A DNA stretch of 64,000 nt from CAVURW01 sp963743595. Lineage in GTDB: Bacteria; Verrucomicrobiota; Verrucomicrobiia; Methylacidiphilales; UBA1321. Shown one piece after another: positions 8,303-17,526 of this stretch. A program made the position numbers and the translations under genes. Within the stretch, counting starts at the first letter, position 1, and each line of letters starts with the position of its first letter. The notes under the pieces were generated by a model, which worked only from the letters and a program-made list of their open reading frames with translations, had not been told where the DNA came from and did not search any database. The stretch is from contig CAVURW010000027.1 in NCBI GenBank assembly GCA_963743595.1, positions 20,821 through 84,820 of the forward strand. Direction: 5' to 3'.

Positions 8303-9467
8303 CAGATGGATTCAGGGATGGGTGGGGCGAGGTGTTTCCCGGCGAGATGAGAAGGTAGGGGATTCAGTTCCCAATCCAGCGAAACCTAAGCGCAGCCAGC
8401 GGCTTTCCATCTATCGTCTGGAGTGGCTTCGGCGCTTGAGCACAACCGGGCGAACTCGGGATCGAAAGCTTCAAGATTTGTCGGGCGACTCGAGTAAGCT
8501 CGAGAAGTATAAGCTTCCGGTTTGGAATAATGACTTAGAGGTCGCCACCGCACTAGGAGTCAGTCGAAAGGAGCTGTGGTTTTACGCGAGTCACCGCTAC
8601 TTCGATCGCTTTCTGCATTACGTAACATTTCGTGTTCCAAAACGAAGCGGCGGCGAACGGCTGATCATGGCCCCGAAGCGTCGGCTCAAAGCGCTCCAGC
8701 GGCGTCTGCTCACAGAACTTGTTGAAAAACTACCCGTGAGCGATCGGGCACATGCGTTTCGCGTGGGTCGGAATATTCGATCGGGAGCAGCGGAACACGT
8801 GGGTAAACAGGTCGTGATCAAAATGGATCTGAAGGATTTTTTCCCAAGCGTGACGTTCGGGCGCGTGCGGGGATTTCTAATCGCGTACGGTTACGGCTAC
8901 GATGTGGCGACCACGCTGGCGGCGCTGATGACCGAGTGCGAGCGACAGTCCGTGGAGTCCAATGGCATGCTCTATTACGTGCCCGTCGGACATCGCCATT
9001 GTGTCCAGGGCGCACCCACCAGCCCGGGGATTTGTAATGCGCTTTTCCTCGGGACAGACCAGGTCTTAACGGGCCTCTCGAAAAAGCGAGGCCTCAGCTA
9101 CACGCGGTATGCGGACGATCTTTGCTTTTCAGGGGCGATTGAAAAGAAGGAGATCATCGAGTTTATTCGCTCGGTGGAAGGTGCGGTCGCACGAGGCGGT
9201 TTTACGGTGAATCGTGCGAAGACACGGGTTATGGGACAGGGGACTCGACAGCAGGTGACGGGTGTCGTGGTGAACGCAGGGCTGGGAATGAGTCGAAAGG
9301 AGCGCCGGAAAATTCGCGCGACGATTCATCGCATGAAAACGGGAGTGGTGAGCGACGAGCACGTTCAGCGGGTGCAGGGGCAGGTCGCCTTCGCCGGGAT
9401 GTTAAATGCGGAGCAGGGAACGAAACTTCTACGGCGCTTGAAGGCGGTCATCAAGGGCCGAGCTTAG
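8289..9467 (+). CDS. Retron-type reverse transcriptase
   Basis: A 392-residue RNA-directed DNA polymerase. Catalytic motifs are intact: motif A MDLKDFF with Asp180, the retron/group-II-like QGAPTSP (240-246) and YADD (274-277). A VTG motif (323-325, VTGVVVN) is present, as in retron RTs. The position of the retron NAxxH motif is occupied by GAAEH (166-170), where Asn is replaced by Gly. An N-terminal extension of about 90 basic residues precedes the polymerase fold. No maturase or endonuclease domain is present. No convincing msr-msd RNA gene was found upstream; only an imperfect hairpin at 7556-7593 was seen, before the two small genes. The gene converges on the permease gene with a 4-base overlap. 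The RT identity is firm; its role (retron, defence RT or other) is open. Confidence 0.9.
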   Translation: MNWISRWIQGWVGRGVSRRDEKVGDSVPNPAKPKRSQRLSIYRLEWLRRLSTTGRTRDRKLQDLSGDSSKLEKYKLPVWNNDLEVATALGVSRKELWFYASHRYFDRFLHYVTFRVPKRSGGERLIMAPKRRLKALQRRLLTELVEKLPVSDRAHAFRVGRNIRSGAAEHVGKQVVIKMDLKDFFPSVTFGRVRGFLIAYGYGYDVATTLAALMTECERQSVESNGMLYYVPVGHRHCVQGAPTSPGICNALFLGTDQVLTGLSKKRGLSYTRYADDLCFSGAIEKKEIIEFIRSVEGAVARGGFTVNRAKTRVMGQGTRQQVTGVVVNAGLGMSRKERRKIRATIHRMKTGVVSDEHVQRVQGQVAFAGMLNAEQGTKLLRRLKAVIKGRA

Positions 9468-10714
9468 CGACTGCGAATGGGAGTTTTGTGTCCCGCCGGG
9501 TTTCTCCACACGTAACGCTTCAGCAGCACCACGATCATACAGGTGAGCGGAACCGCCATGAGAGGGCCAAGAATCCCCGGCAGAATCAAACTCCAGAATA
9601 GGATGCCAAAGATGATCGTAAGCGGGTGAAGCCCAGTGCTGTGGCTTTGAATACGTGGGGAAACGAACAGCGATTCCAGCATTTGAACAATCGCAAAGAC
9701 GCCGAGAACGAGTAGCGGTTTTAACCATGGCGAGGAATGGGACGTGGCCAGCGCAATGAACAAACAGGGGATGATGCTGACGATGATCCCGAGAAAGGGC
9801 ACGATGCTGAAGGCCCCGGCCATCACACCCAGAAACAGGCTGTTCGGCAAGCCGATGATGGCCAGGCCAATCGTGGTAAAAAAGCCGTTGCACGACGCGA
9901 CCATGATTTGGCCGCGAAAATAGCTGACCAGAGCCGCACAGATTTCGTCGATAACGGAGAGCACTTCATCTCGATGCCATTCCTCGCGCAGGGGAATGCA
10001 CTCACGCCACGTGGCAATGAGTCGGTCGCGATCAGCCAGGAAGTAGAAGACGTAAATGGGCACGAAGCCGAATCCGAGCAGAAAGCCGAACGCCTGGCCC
10101 ACGGGAGCCAGCGCTCCGTAGAGGAAATCGCCGAGTCGCTGGGTTAAGACATTCAGGTTTTGATCGACCCACGGTTTGTTCTCCTTGATTAAATTCTCGA
10201 GCGGCGATTGCCCACTGGAGAACTGTGCGTTCACGAAGTGGTGGCCGTGCTCGAAGAGGAGTCCGGGTGAAAAGGAGGCGTGGCCTTTTACTAATTCCGG
10301 AAGCGTTTGGGTCCCCTGGGAGATGACTCCAGGAAGATCGACGAAAAACTTATGACTTTGCTCAATGAGAGGCGGTAAAAGGAAAGTAAGAAAAAGTACG
10401 AAGAGAATGAACACTATCGACAAAACGGCGAGTGAAGAGACCGTCCGTGAGTAACCTGTTCTACACAAGAAACTTACGGGGATATCCAGAAGTAGGGCCA
10501 AAAGTACCGAAAGACCGATCGGAAGTAGCACGGGATACGACCATGAGAGGAGCTGAACGAACCCGAAAAAGATGAGCGCAAGCCCTGCGAGTAGCGTAAA
10601 AATGGCAACTAACGTGAGCGCACTCCAGATAATCTGGAGCTGAGCCGGACTGGGACGAAGCGATGGGGTAGCGGGTGCCAAGCTCTCTTTGGCGTCACGG
10701 CTTTGTGGGCGCAT
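9464..10714 (-). CDS. AI-2E family transporter (YdgG/PerM-type permease)
   Basis: A 416-residue polytopic membrane protein with paired hydrophobic segments near the N-terminus, a central hydrophilic region (about 130-215) and a C-terminal block of helices. Family signatures are FVPIYVFYFLADRDRL and GIIVSIIPCL with PLTIIFGILFWS. The family includes exporters proposed for autoinducer-2 and Na+/H+ antiporter-like members, so the substrate is unknown. Its start overlaps the end of the OmpA-like gene by 20 bases, implying one transcript. Confidence 0.88.
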   Translation of the reverse strand: MRPQSRDAKESLAPATPSLRPSPAQLQIIWSALTLVAIFTLLAGLALIFFGFVQLLSWSYPVLLPIGLSVLLALLLDIPVSFLCRTGYSRTVSSLAVLSIVFILFVLFLTFLLPPLIEQSHKFFVDLPGVISQGTQTLPELVKGHASFSPGLLFEHGHHFVNAQFSSGQSPLENLIKENKPWVDQNLNVLTQRLGDFLYGALAPVGQAFGFLLGFGFVPIYVFYFLADRDRLIATWRECIPLREEWHRDEVLSVIDEICAALVSYFRGQIMVASCNGFFTTIGLAIIGLPNSLFLGVMAGAFSIVPFLGIIVSIIPCLFIALATSHSSPWLKPLLVLGVFAIVQMLESLFVSPRIQSHSTGLHPLTIIFGILFWSLILPGILGPLMAVPLTCMIVVLLKRYVWRNPAGHKTPIRSR

Positions 10715-11645
10715 CAGCAGGGGGTTCCAAAGTGGTGTTAGGCGTCTGTGTGCCGGAGGTTGGTTTGGAGTCGGAATCGGCGGAGAGTAGGGTGAGCGGA
10801 GGGAGCGCGTTTGCTGGGAGCGACGGGGCCGTTGGCACGACAGAAATTTCAGTGCGTCGATTGAAAGCGTCCTTGGAGGGGAGGGGATTTTGATCCCCGA
10901 GCGGCAGACAGAGGATATGGCTTAAAGGGAGATCGGTCTGTTCGTGGAGGAAGTGTTGAATCGCCAGGGCACGCGATCCGGTGAGCGTGAGCGGATCGTT
11001 TTTGTTCTTTTCGGACGAGCCTTCTCCCAGCTTATCGCAGAAGAGAGAAATCCGTAGCTCAGAGTGATCCATCTGGCCGACGAGCGCACCCGTGAGCTTC
11101 GTCAGTGCGTCTTTAGCTGCCGGAAGAAGCGTCGATTCACCTGGCGAAAACCATTTTGCATTGGGAATGCGAAGGACTGGACGCCCGGCGATGAGGAGGA
11201 GTTCGCCCGAACAGTCCTTGGCGATTTTGCGGCTGGATTGAGCAAAGGTTTTGAGCACTTGGAGTTGCTTGGCATCGAGGGGAGCGTCGGGTTGAGCACT
11301 TGCGGGAGTTGTCGAATTGGGATTCGGAGTCGGGTTGGGAGAACCCCCGTTCTCCCGATCCAGAAGCTTCTGTTCTTCTTGCTTCAGGACGGCTTCCTGA
11401 TTTTTCAACTGCTCTTCCTTCTCGTGCATCGCGTTTTCAAGGCGATCGCTTTCGGTCTTGGTGTCCCGCAGTCGGTTGTTGAGAAGCGTGACCTGATCCC
11501 GGAGGGTGTTCGCGCTGTACTCAGACTGTTCCAGTTGCCACAGGAGAAAACCACTGGCGGTAAAGAAGAAGGCGGAAAGGAGTCCCCAGAAGAGACTGGC
11601 CCCTTGGTTTGGATCGAGTTTTATGAGGGGAGTCTTCAGCGTCAC
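10695..11645 (-). CDS. Inner-membrane-anchored OmpA/MotB-like protein with coiled coil
   Basis: A 316-residue protein. One N-terminal membrane helix (about residues 17-36) is followed by a coiled coil rich in Glu, Gln and Leu (about 40-95). A Pro/Ser/Thr linker (about 98-120) comes next, then a C-terminal OmpA-like fold (about 140-270). The segment FNRRTEISVVP is typical of the peptidoglycan-binding OmpA_C end. The tail is Pro-rich. The plan resembles MotB-like or TolR/OmpA proteins that tether the membrane to the cell wall. It overlaps the downstream permease gene. Confidence 0.75.
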   Translation of the reverse strand: MTLKTPLIKLDPNQGASLFWGLLSAFFFTASGFLLWQLEQSEYSANTLRDQVTLLNNRLRDTKTESDRLENAMHEKEEQLKNQEAVLKQEEQKLLDRENGGSPNPTPNPNSTTPASAQPDAPLDAKQLQVLKTFAQSSRKIAKDCSGELLLIAGRPVLRIPNAKWFSPGESTLLPAAKDALTKLTGALVGQMDHSELRISLFCDKLGEGSSEKNKNDPLTLTGSRALAIQHFLHEQTDLPLSHILCLPLGDQNPLPSKDAFNRRTEISVVPTAPSLPANALPPLTLLSADSDSKPTSGTQTPNTTLEPPADAPTKP

Positions 11646-11697
11646 GACCGCTAGACGGTATCAGAGAGTGGATTAAACTGTCTGCAAAAATTGGGGG

Positions 11698-11768
11698 TGC
11701 GAGTGCGGAGAATTGAACTCCGACATCAAGCTTGGGAAGCTCGCGCGCTACCTTTACGCCACACTCGC
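11698..11768 (-). tRNA. tRNA-Gly (anticodon CCC)
   Basis: A full cloverleaf folds on the minus strand. The acceptor stem is GCGAGTG with CACTCGC, and the D stem is GCGT with GCGC. The anticodon stem CGAGC/GCTTG has loop TTCCCAA giving anticodon CCC. The T stem is CGGAG/CTCCG with loop TTCAATT. No CCA is encoded after the discriminator A. It lies between the OmpA-like and thioredoxin-like genes on the same strand. Confidence 0.93.
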
Positions 11769-11775
11769 TAAGATG

Positions 11776-12114
11776 CTAGGCCGAAAGGGTTTGGAGCTTT
11801 CGGGAAAAATCTAAGAATGTGATACTCCCGGTATGCTGGTCAATCACAATCCCGTTCCGGTAGAACACCATGTGGGGGAGGTTGACTAGTTGTAGCGACT
11901 GGGCGAGCACCGGATTGGCGTCCACGTCGAGTTTCAGAAACCGGATTCCAGGATAGGTGACGGCCACCTTATCCAAAACTGCTAGCAATGCGAGACTCTG
12001 CTTACACCAATCCGCCGTGGCGGCGACGACCACCAACGGACGAGAGCGTATGTCGTCGAAGTAGCTTACTTCTTCGACGAGCTGAATCAGCGGTTCTTTT
12101 TCTGTAGTTTCCAT
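11776..12114 (-). CDS. Thioredoxin-like protein with a single active-site cysteine
   Basis: A 112-residue thioredoxin fold. The active site is WCKQS (Trp36, Cys37, Ser40) in place of the WCGPC of redox thioredoxins, so a normal dithiol cycle is not possible. The cis-Pro region (LVNLPHMVFYRNG) is conserved. It may act as a monothiol reductant, chaperone or binding module. Its start lies three bases after the stop of the giant Pro-rich gene, so the two are very likely co-translated and may work together. Confidence 0.8.
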   Translation of the reverse strand: METTEKEPLIQLVEEVSYFDDIRSRPLVVVAATADWCKQSLALLAVLDKVAVTYPGIRFLKLDVDANPVLAQSLQLVNLPHMVFYRNGIVIDQHTGSITFLDFSRKLQTLSA

Positions 12115-12117
12115 GGC

Positions 12118-15100
12118 CTAGGGGTGGGGCATGTTGTACATGAAGTAACCGAAGGCACCCCAAACCGCGAGGTTCAAGACAATTGCCAGACCGATCATCA
12201 AGTAATCCGTGGAGGGCTCTTCCGCGTAGGACGTGGATGCCATCATCGCGGCGGATGGTGGCGGCGCAGGCGCAGGCGTTGAGACCGGAGGACGGATCTC
12301 GGTTACCTTTGGAAGCGAGGAGGTCGGGCGGGGCGATGTGGTGACCGACTTTGCAGGCAGGCTTGCCGAGATGTTCTCCGTGCGGTCGAGTTTTCCAGGA
12401 GGCGCTGCGGGGGGCTTGATCGCTCCAGGAATAGCCAGAGAAGGCGCACCTGAAGGTGGCAGTGGCGTTCCAGGCAAGGCCAGCTTCGTGGGCGCTGGCG
12501 GAGTTGCTACGCCTGGAGGCATGGGAGTCGAGACCTTGACTGGAGGCAGCGGTGTGGACGTGCCTGGAGGCATGGGAGTTGAAGGGGCTTTACCGGACGA
12601 CGGTGGCAAAGGTGATGGTGGGGGTGGTGTCTTTTGCTGCGTAGGAGTTGCAAGCCCGGGAGCTTGGGGTTGAGGGGTTGAGGGAGGTGTGAGATTCGTG
12701 GGAGGCGGAGGTGTGCCGACGGAGCCCTTCACAGGCGGCATCATCACCCCGGTAACGGATGCCTCCAGCGCGCTGGGCGGCTGTTGGCGGGGAGGGGTAA
12801 GACCCGTAGTTTTCGTTACAGCTCCCGTAGGAAGTGTTGCAGGCATCGTGACCGGAGGAGCCATGGGCACTTTAGGCTTTTGCGGCAGGGCAACGGACGG
12901 CCGGCTGGACTTTGGCAGTTCAGGAGTGACTAGTGTAGTCGAAGATATCGGCGACGGGGAATCTGTGGCCGAAGGTAGCGCTACAGCCGCTTCCGGTGGT
13001 TTCGGTGCAGGCAGAGCAGGAAGCGTGACCGCTGTCTTGCTTAAGTCATCCGGTTTCGACCGTGGGGCTTCAGGCTTTGTAAGCGCTGCGCTTACCGGCG
13101 GCAATTGCACGGGAGGTGTCAGTGCCACCTGCGTTACAGGCATGGGCGGTGTAGGAACCACAGAAACAGCTGGTGTCAGCGGCGTCGGCGTTGGCAACTT
13201 CACGGGAGGTGGAGGGGTCAACGAAACCACGGGTGTGGGTAGTAATGATGGCGGAGGCGGCGTTAATAAAACTGCAGCCGCAGGAAGTGTGACGGGTGGT
13301 GGCGGAGTGAGCGAGACGAGTGGCGAGGGTGGCGGGTTAACGGGAGGCGGAGGAGGAGTTAACGAAACGGAGGGAGGTCTGCCAAGCGGCGGGGGCGGCG
13401 GCGTGATCGAAACAGCTGGCGCAGCAGTCACAGGCGGCGGAGGTGTTAGCGAAACAGCAGGTGCGGCCATCACAGGCGGCGGAGGCGTGATCGAAACAGC
13501 TGGCGCAGCAGTCACAGGCGGCGGAGGTGTTAGCGAAACAGCAGGTGCGGCCATCACAGGCGGCGGCGGCGTGATCGAAACAGCAGGCGCAGCCGTCACG
13601 GGCGGCGGAGGCGTGATCGAAACAGCAGGCGCAGCCGTCACGGGCGGCGGAGGCGTGATCGAAACAGCAGGCGCAGCCATCACGGGCGGCGGAGGCGTTA
13701 TCGAAACAGCAGGTGCGGCCATCACAGGCGGCGGAGGCGTTATCGAAACAGGAGCTGCCATCACCGGAGGTGGAGGTGTTAGGGAAACAGCGGGCGCGGC
13801 CATCACAGGCGGTGTTTGGGCAACAGGGGCTGGGGTAGCTGGCTTCGTTTCCAACAATTTTGGAATCAAGGAAGCGTTCGGAATTGCGATGGAGGGTCTT
13901 GCAGGAGCCAAACCGATCGATGGCCGTGCTGGTTCGGATATCTTCAGCCCCACGGGAGGTGTTGGCATCGGATCGGGGGAGAGGGTCGGCTTTGGGATCT
14001 CCGGAGTTACCTCGGGTTTAAGTGTGCCAACTGCTGGAGGTGGAGGAGTCGGTGCTGCAGCCGTCAGCTCTTTGACCTCGGCTTTGGGCTCAGGTGTTGT
14101 GGCTGCAGCCGGTTTCTCATCGGGCTTAAAACTAGGACGAGGACCATCCTTATTGACTCTCGGCAACATCACCGATTCAGGAACTGCCGTGTGCATTTCC
14201 TTGGCAACTACTGTGGGAAGAGGCAGGGCTTTCGTACCCGAGTCTGTCGGCACAGGAATGGGTGGGATCATCACCGTATTCCCCGTTCCTGCTGGCTTCA
14301 TCAGTGGGGGTGCAATCATCGGGGCGGTTGTAGTCGCCATTCTGCCGCTCTTTGTGAGAGGGCTTTTGGTTGCGAGCGATCCCGTCTTTGTCGGAGCGAA
14401 TTTCGGCTCTTCTTTCTTGGCCTCTCCAGCAAGCGTTACTGCAGCGGGTGCCAACGAAACCGCAGGCGCATCGAGTGTTACCGCAGGAGGTGCTAACGAA
14501 ACTGTGGGCGCATCAAGTGTTACCGCAGGAGGTGCTAACGAAACTGCGGGCGCATTAAGTGTTACCGCAGCGGGAGCCAACGAAACCGCAGGCCCATCGA
14601 GTGTTACCGCAGCGGGTGCCAACGAAACCGCAGGTGCATCAAGTGTGACGGCAGGCGTCAAAGTGACCGCTGGCGATTGCAAAGACACAGGAGGCGCAAG
14701 GGAGACAGCAGTCGCTACGGGCACAGGTGGCACTGCCGACTTTTCCTCGGCAGGTAACGAGATCATGACCGCTGCTGGAGCTGACGGTGTCGGATCTTTG
14801 GTCGGCGGCGGTGGTATCATCACCGTTGCCCGAGACGACTCACGAGTGGGAGTCAGCATCGGTGGCGGGAACGAAGGAGCTGCCTTGGGCGGGTCAAGAA
14901 CGACAGGAGCTGGAGTGATTTTGGCCTCTGTTGGGAGGGCAATTAAAGGCGGGGGCGTAGAGGGCGCCAGGCTTACCGGAGGTAGCGACGGAGCGAGGCT
15001 CACGGGAGGGAGAGACGGTGGCAGGGACGGCGGCGCCGCAGGCTCAGCTTGAGTAAACGGTGCCGTAACCACAGGATCCTTCGTCATCATCGGCAAAGGA

Positions 15101-17304
15101 GGCGGGAGGCTGGGGGGAGTTGCCCTAGCCGTGACGACAGGCATATCGATCTTCGCCTCGGAAGAGGGCGTGATCCGGGGCATCACGGACGTGGCTGCGA
15201 TGGATGGGAGGGGGCTTCCCTCCGGCACCGGCGTCATCGGCAGGGTTTGGAGGTTCGGCAGGTTAGGTCGGAGGCCGGAGCGAGATGTCGGCTCGTCCGC
15301 AGGAGGGAATTTAGGTGCCGCAGGCTTTGACCCAGGGGTAATGACTACCGTGGTAGCGAGCTCCTCACGAGCATTGGGGAACTCGGGAGCACGCACCAGA
15401 TCTTGCGGCGTGGAAGTCGTCGGACGCGTTCCCCGAGTGATCCGAGGAAGAGCGACAGAAGGCCGTAAGCGCGGTTGCGGCGTGACCTGAGGCATATCCG
15501 AGCGAGGCGCAGGCGTGGCGCTCAGCTTCGGCGGGCCACTCTCTCGGCGGATTTCCGAGGTGTCCTTGGTTAGTGATGGCGGCGGTCCGGAGCTGAATCC
15601 CGTGGATACGGGGGGCGTTGCAACAGGAGTCGCCGTTGGGGGCTCAAGAGTTACCAGTGACGGTTTGTTCGGCTGCGGAATCTGAACCATCGAAACCTGG
15701 GCTGGATCGGGCGAGATGGTGCCCATGGGAACGGGTGTAGGCATCTCAATTTTCAACTGCTGAGTCTTCGAGAGGAACACCTTCGATTGTGCAGGAGCCA
15801 CGATCACCTCGGCGGCTGTAGCAGTGGGCGGCGTGAAGTTGACGGTTAGCTTCTTCTTCGCCTCAGGATTCGTTGTCGGCACTGCAGGCGGTCGGAGTGC
15901 TGGCATTACCGAAAATTTGGGGGGTTGATCTAGAACAACAGAGCCGCTTGTGGTGACAGATTCCGGCTGAGGATCGAGCGCGATTGAGGCTCGGCTCACT
16001 GGCAATGGCGGAGGGGCTGTTGGCATCGACGGAGGAAGGGGAGGAGGCGTTGCAGCAACAGGCTCGGGGGCTTTATCCGCGTAAGGATTTACAAGCGTCG
16101 TCGTGCGCTGAGTATGGAGGTCGAACATGTCCGAAGCCACGTTTTCGGGCAACGGCAGTCCTACGGTGGGTGCCGCTTTCGGATCGGGCACTACCGGTTG
16201 AGGAAAGGGATTTCTACCCAGCGTCGGCGGCGTGGCGGAGAGAGAAGGCGGAGCGGTGGGAGGCTTCGGAGCGGGCGCCTGAGCTGTTCCGGGACGCAGG
16301 GAAGACGACATCGGTTTGGTTGGTGCAGAAGACCAGACCGCAGCTCCGGATCCGGGGCTTGATCCAGGGGCTCCTGGCAAAGCAACAGTGGTGGCCCCTG
16401 AGATGTAGTTTTTAGGCGCAGGCAAACGGGGCTTCGCCTCGGCCTCTGTAGGGCGAGGTGCCTCTGTTCTGGCTACTTCGTCAGCGGAAGGGATTCCCAC
16501 GGTCGGCTTGGTCCAGAGATCTGCGGCTGGGCTCGGTGTCGCAGGGCTCGGTGCAGCAGGCGTTCCAAGAAAACCTTTACTGCTCGGCATAGGCGATGTT
16601 TTCGCAGTGCTCCACGTGAGGTCTTCAGAACTCGCATCGGGTAGATCCACCGTCGAAGCAGCCATAACATTGGCGCGAGGCCTCTGAGGAGTCGTTTGTT
16701 GAGCCACTTCTTCGGGGCTTGGAATGTTCACCGTGCTAGCAGCAGAGATGTTCGCAGCAGAGGGCATTCGCGGTGCGCTAATGGTGGCCATCGGCGGAGG
16801 CATGGGAGGCGGGTTACCTCCAGATCTTTGCATTTGCGCTACCTCTTCCGGCGTTGGAAGGCCCATCGTGGGGATCTGGCTTCCATCGGGAATGACGGGA
16901 GCACGCAGAACTGGCTTTGACTCAGCAGCGACGCTAGCCTTGACTTCATCGGGAGTCGGCAGACCCGCTGTGCTCTGGTCTGGCTGAAACGGAACCCGAG
17001 GCTCGCTACGAACGGGAGGCGGAGGCGTGGGGGCGGGCGGCTGCGCGGGGGCTGGGGTGGCGGCCGACTTATTGACTAAATTCGCGGCCCGGAACGAGGT
17101 CGGCATCGGCTTGGTAACGGCCGAGGACCAAACGGACGGGCTCTGAGGAGCCTGCGGCAAAGCGATAGTAGAAGCACCGGTAATGTTCGGGCGAGGAGCC
17201 AGCTTCGGCTTGGAGGCCGGTAGCGAAATGCGCATGGTCTCACGCTTAGCATTCGGCTTCTGTGGATCTTCAGAGGGTAAGTTTGGAAGACTTTGCTCGG
17301 GCAT
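12118..17304 (-). CDS. Giant Pro/Ala/Val-rich tail-anchored repeat protein
   Basis: The frame reaches a GTG at 17352, but the ATG at 17304 (MPEQSLPN) is the better start, giving about 1,728 residues. Almost the whole chain is low-complexity Pro, Ala, Val, Thr and Ser. A single membrane helix lies at the extreme C-terminus (MIGLAIVLNLAVWGAFGYF) followed by seven residues, so the bulk should be cytoplasmic and tail-anchored. Near the N-terminus two short motifs recur: one of the type GLPTPEEVA (also IPSPEEVA, GIPSADEVA, GLPLPENVA), and one running from GA-S/T-T-ALP to VWSSA-TKPM. Two 14-residue tandem arrays lie in the middle. No catalytic domain is visible. The thioredoxin-like gene follows three bases after the stop. 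Function is unknown; a scaffold with many short docking motifs is a reasonable guess. Confidence 0.8.
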   Translation of the reverse strand: MPEQSLPNLPSEDPQKPNAKRETMRISLPASKPKLAPRPNITGASTIALPQAPQSPSVWSSAVTKPMPTSFRAANLVNKSAATPAPAQPPAPTPPPPVRSEPRVPFQPDQSTAGLPTPDEVKASVAAESKPVLRAPVIPDGSQIPTMGLPTPEEVAQMQRSGGNPPPMPPPMATISAPRMPSAANISAASTVNIPSPEEVAQQTTPQRPRANVMAASTVDLPDASSEDLTWSTAKTSPMPSSKGFLGTPAAPSPATPSPAADLWTKPTVGIPSADEVARTEAPRPTEAEAKPRLPAPKNYISGATTVALPGAPGSSPGSGAAVWSSAPTKPMSSSLRPGTAQAPAPKPPTAPPSLSATPPTLGRNPFPQPVVPDPKAAPTVGLPLPENVASDMFDLHTQRTTTLVNPYADKAPEPVAATPPPLPPSMPTAPPPLPVSRASIALDPQPESVTTSGSVVLDQPPKFSVMPALRPPAVPTTNPEAKKKLTVNFTPPTATAAEVIVAPAQSKVFLSKTQQLKIEMPTPVPMGTISPDPAQVSMVQIPQPNKPSLVTLEPPTATPVATPPVSTGFSSGPPPSLTKDTSEIRRESGPPKLSATPAPRSDMPQVTPQPRLRPSVALPRITRGTRPTTSTPQDLVRAPEFPNAREELATTVVITPGSKPAAPKFPPADEPTSRSGLRPNLPNLQTLPMTPVPEGSPLPSIAATSVMPRITPSSEAKIDMPVVTARATPPSLPPPLPMMTKDPVVTAPFTQAEPAAPPSLPPSLPPVSLAPSLPPVSLAPSTPPPLIALPTEAKITPAPVVLDPPKAAPSFPPPMLTPTRESSRATVMIPPPPTKDPTPSAPAAVMISLPAEEKSAVPPVPVATAVSLAPPVSLQSPAVTLTPAVTLDAPAVSLAPAAVTLDGPAVSLAPAAVTLNAPAVSLAPPAVTLDAPTVSLAPPAVTLDAPAVSLAPAAVTLAGEAKKEEPKFAPTKTGSLATKSPLTKSGRMATTTAPMIAPPLMKPAGTGNTVMIPPIPVPTDSGTKALPLPTVVAKEMHTAVPESVMLPRVNKDGPRPSFKPDEKPAAATTPEPKAEVKELTAAAPTPPPPAVGTLKPEVTPEIPKPTLSPDPMPTPPVGLKISEPARPSIGLAPARPSIAIPNASLIPKLLETKPATPAPVAQTPPVMAAPAVSLTPPPPVMAAPVSITPPPPVMAAPAVSITPPPPVMAAPAVSITPPPPVTAAPAVSITPPPPVTAAPAVSITPPPPVMAAPAVSLTPPPPVTAAPAVSITPPPPVMAAPAVSLTPPPPVTAAPAVSITPPPPPLGRPPSVSLTPPPPPVNPPPSPLVSLTPPPPVTLPAAAVLLTPPPPSLLPTPVVSLTPPPPVKLPTPTPLTPAVSVVPTPPMPVTQVALTPPVQLPPVSAALTKPEAPRSKPDDLSKTAVTLPALPAPKPPEAAVALPSATDSPSPISSTTLVTPELPKSSRPSVALPQKPKVPMAPPVTMPATLPTGAVTKTTGLTPPRQQPPSALEASVTGVMMPPVKGSVGTPPPPTNLTPPSTPQPQAPGLATPTQQKTPPPPSPLPPSSGKAPSTPMPPGTSTPLPPVKVSTPMPPGVATPPAPTKLALPGTPLPPSGAPSLAIPGAIKPPAAPPGKLDRTENISASLPAKSVTTSPRPTSSLPKVTEIRPPVSTPAPAPPPSAAMMASTSYAEEPSTDYLMIGLAIVLNLAVWGAFGYFMYNMPHP
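13395..13815 (-). repeat. 42-bp tandem repeat array (about 10 units) in the Pro-rich gene
   Basis: About ten head-to-tail 42-bp units encode the 14-residue repeat VMAAPAVSITPPPP, with M/T and I/L variants; one unit is a residue short. The units are nearly identical at the DNA level, pointing to recent expansion by recombination or slippage. Confidence 0.85.
14437..14660 (-). repeat. Second 42-bp tandem array (about 5 units) in the Pro-rich gene
   Basis: Five units encode the 14-residue repeat APAVSLAPAAVTLD with small variations (D/N, A/P, V). It has the same unit length as the array at 13395-13815 but a different sequence. Confidence 0.75.
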
Positions 17305-17526
17305 AGTAGAAGTTTTTAAACAAAACTTGGGAATTATCAACTGAGAATTCACTCAAGTATGCAATTCCCATTATTTGCTCTTTTGTTGACAAACGTTAAG
17401 TATCGCTCAGCCAAACCGGAGAAGCCTCATGATTTTTTTGGTGCTTGTCCTTATTGCCAGAGCCGTTATCTTGGCCTACTGCGGGGTAAGCGAGCTTGCC
17501 CCTCCGCTATTCTCTATTTTTTGACC

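Noticed and set aside
13395..13815. Possible CRISPR array because of regular direct repeats
   Set aside because: The repeats are contiguous, in frame and without unique spacers, so they are coding tandem repeats.
12689..15052. Long plus-strand open frame of 787 codons rich in Gly, Thr and Ala
   Set aside because: It is the exact reverse of the Pro/Ala/Val-rich gene. Pro codons (CCN) read backwards as Gly codons (NGG/GGN), which keeps the frame free of stops. No start context, domain or membrane feature supports it.
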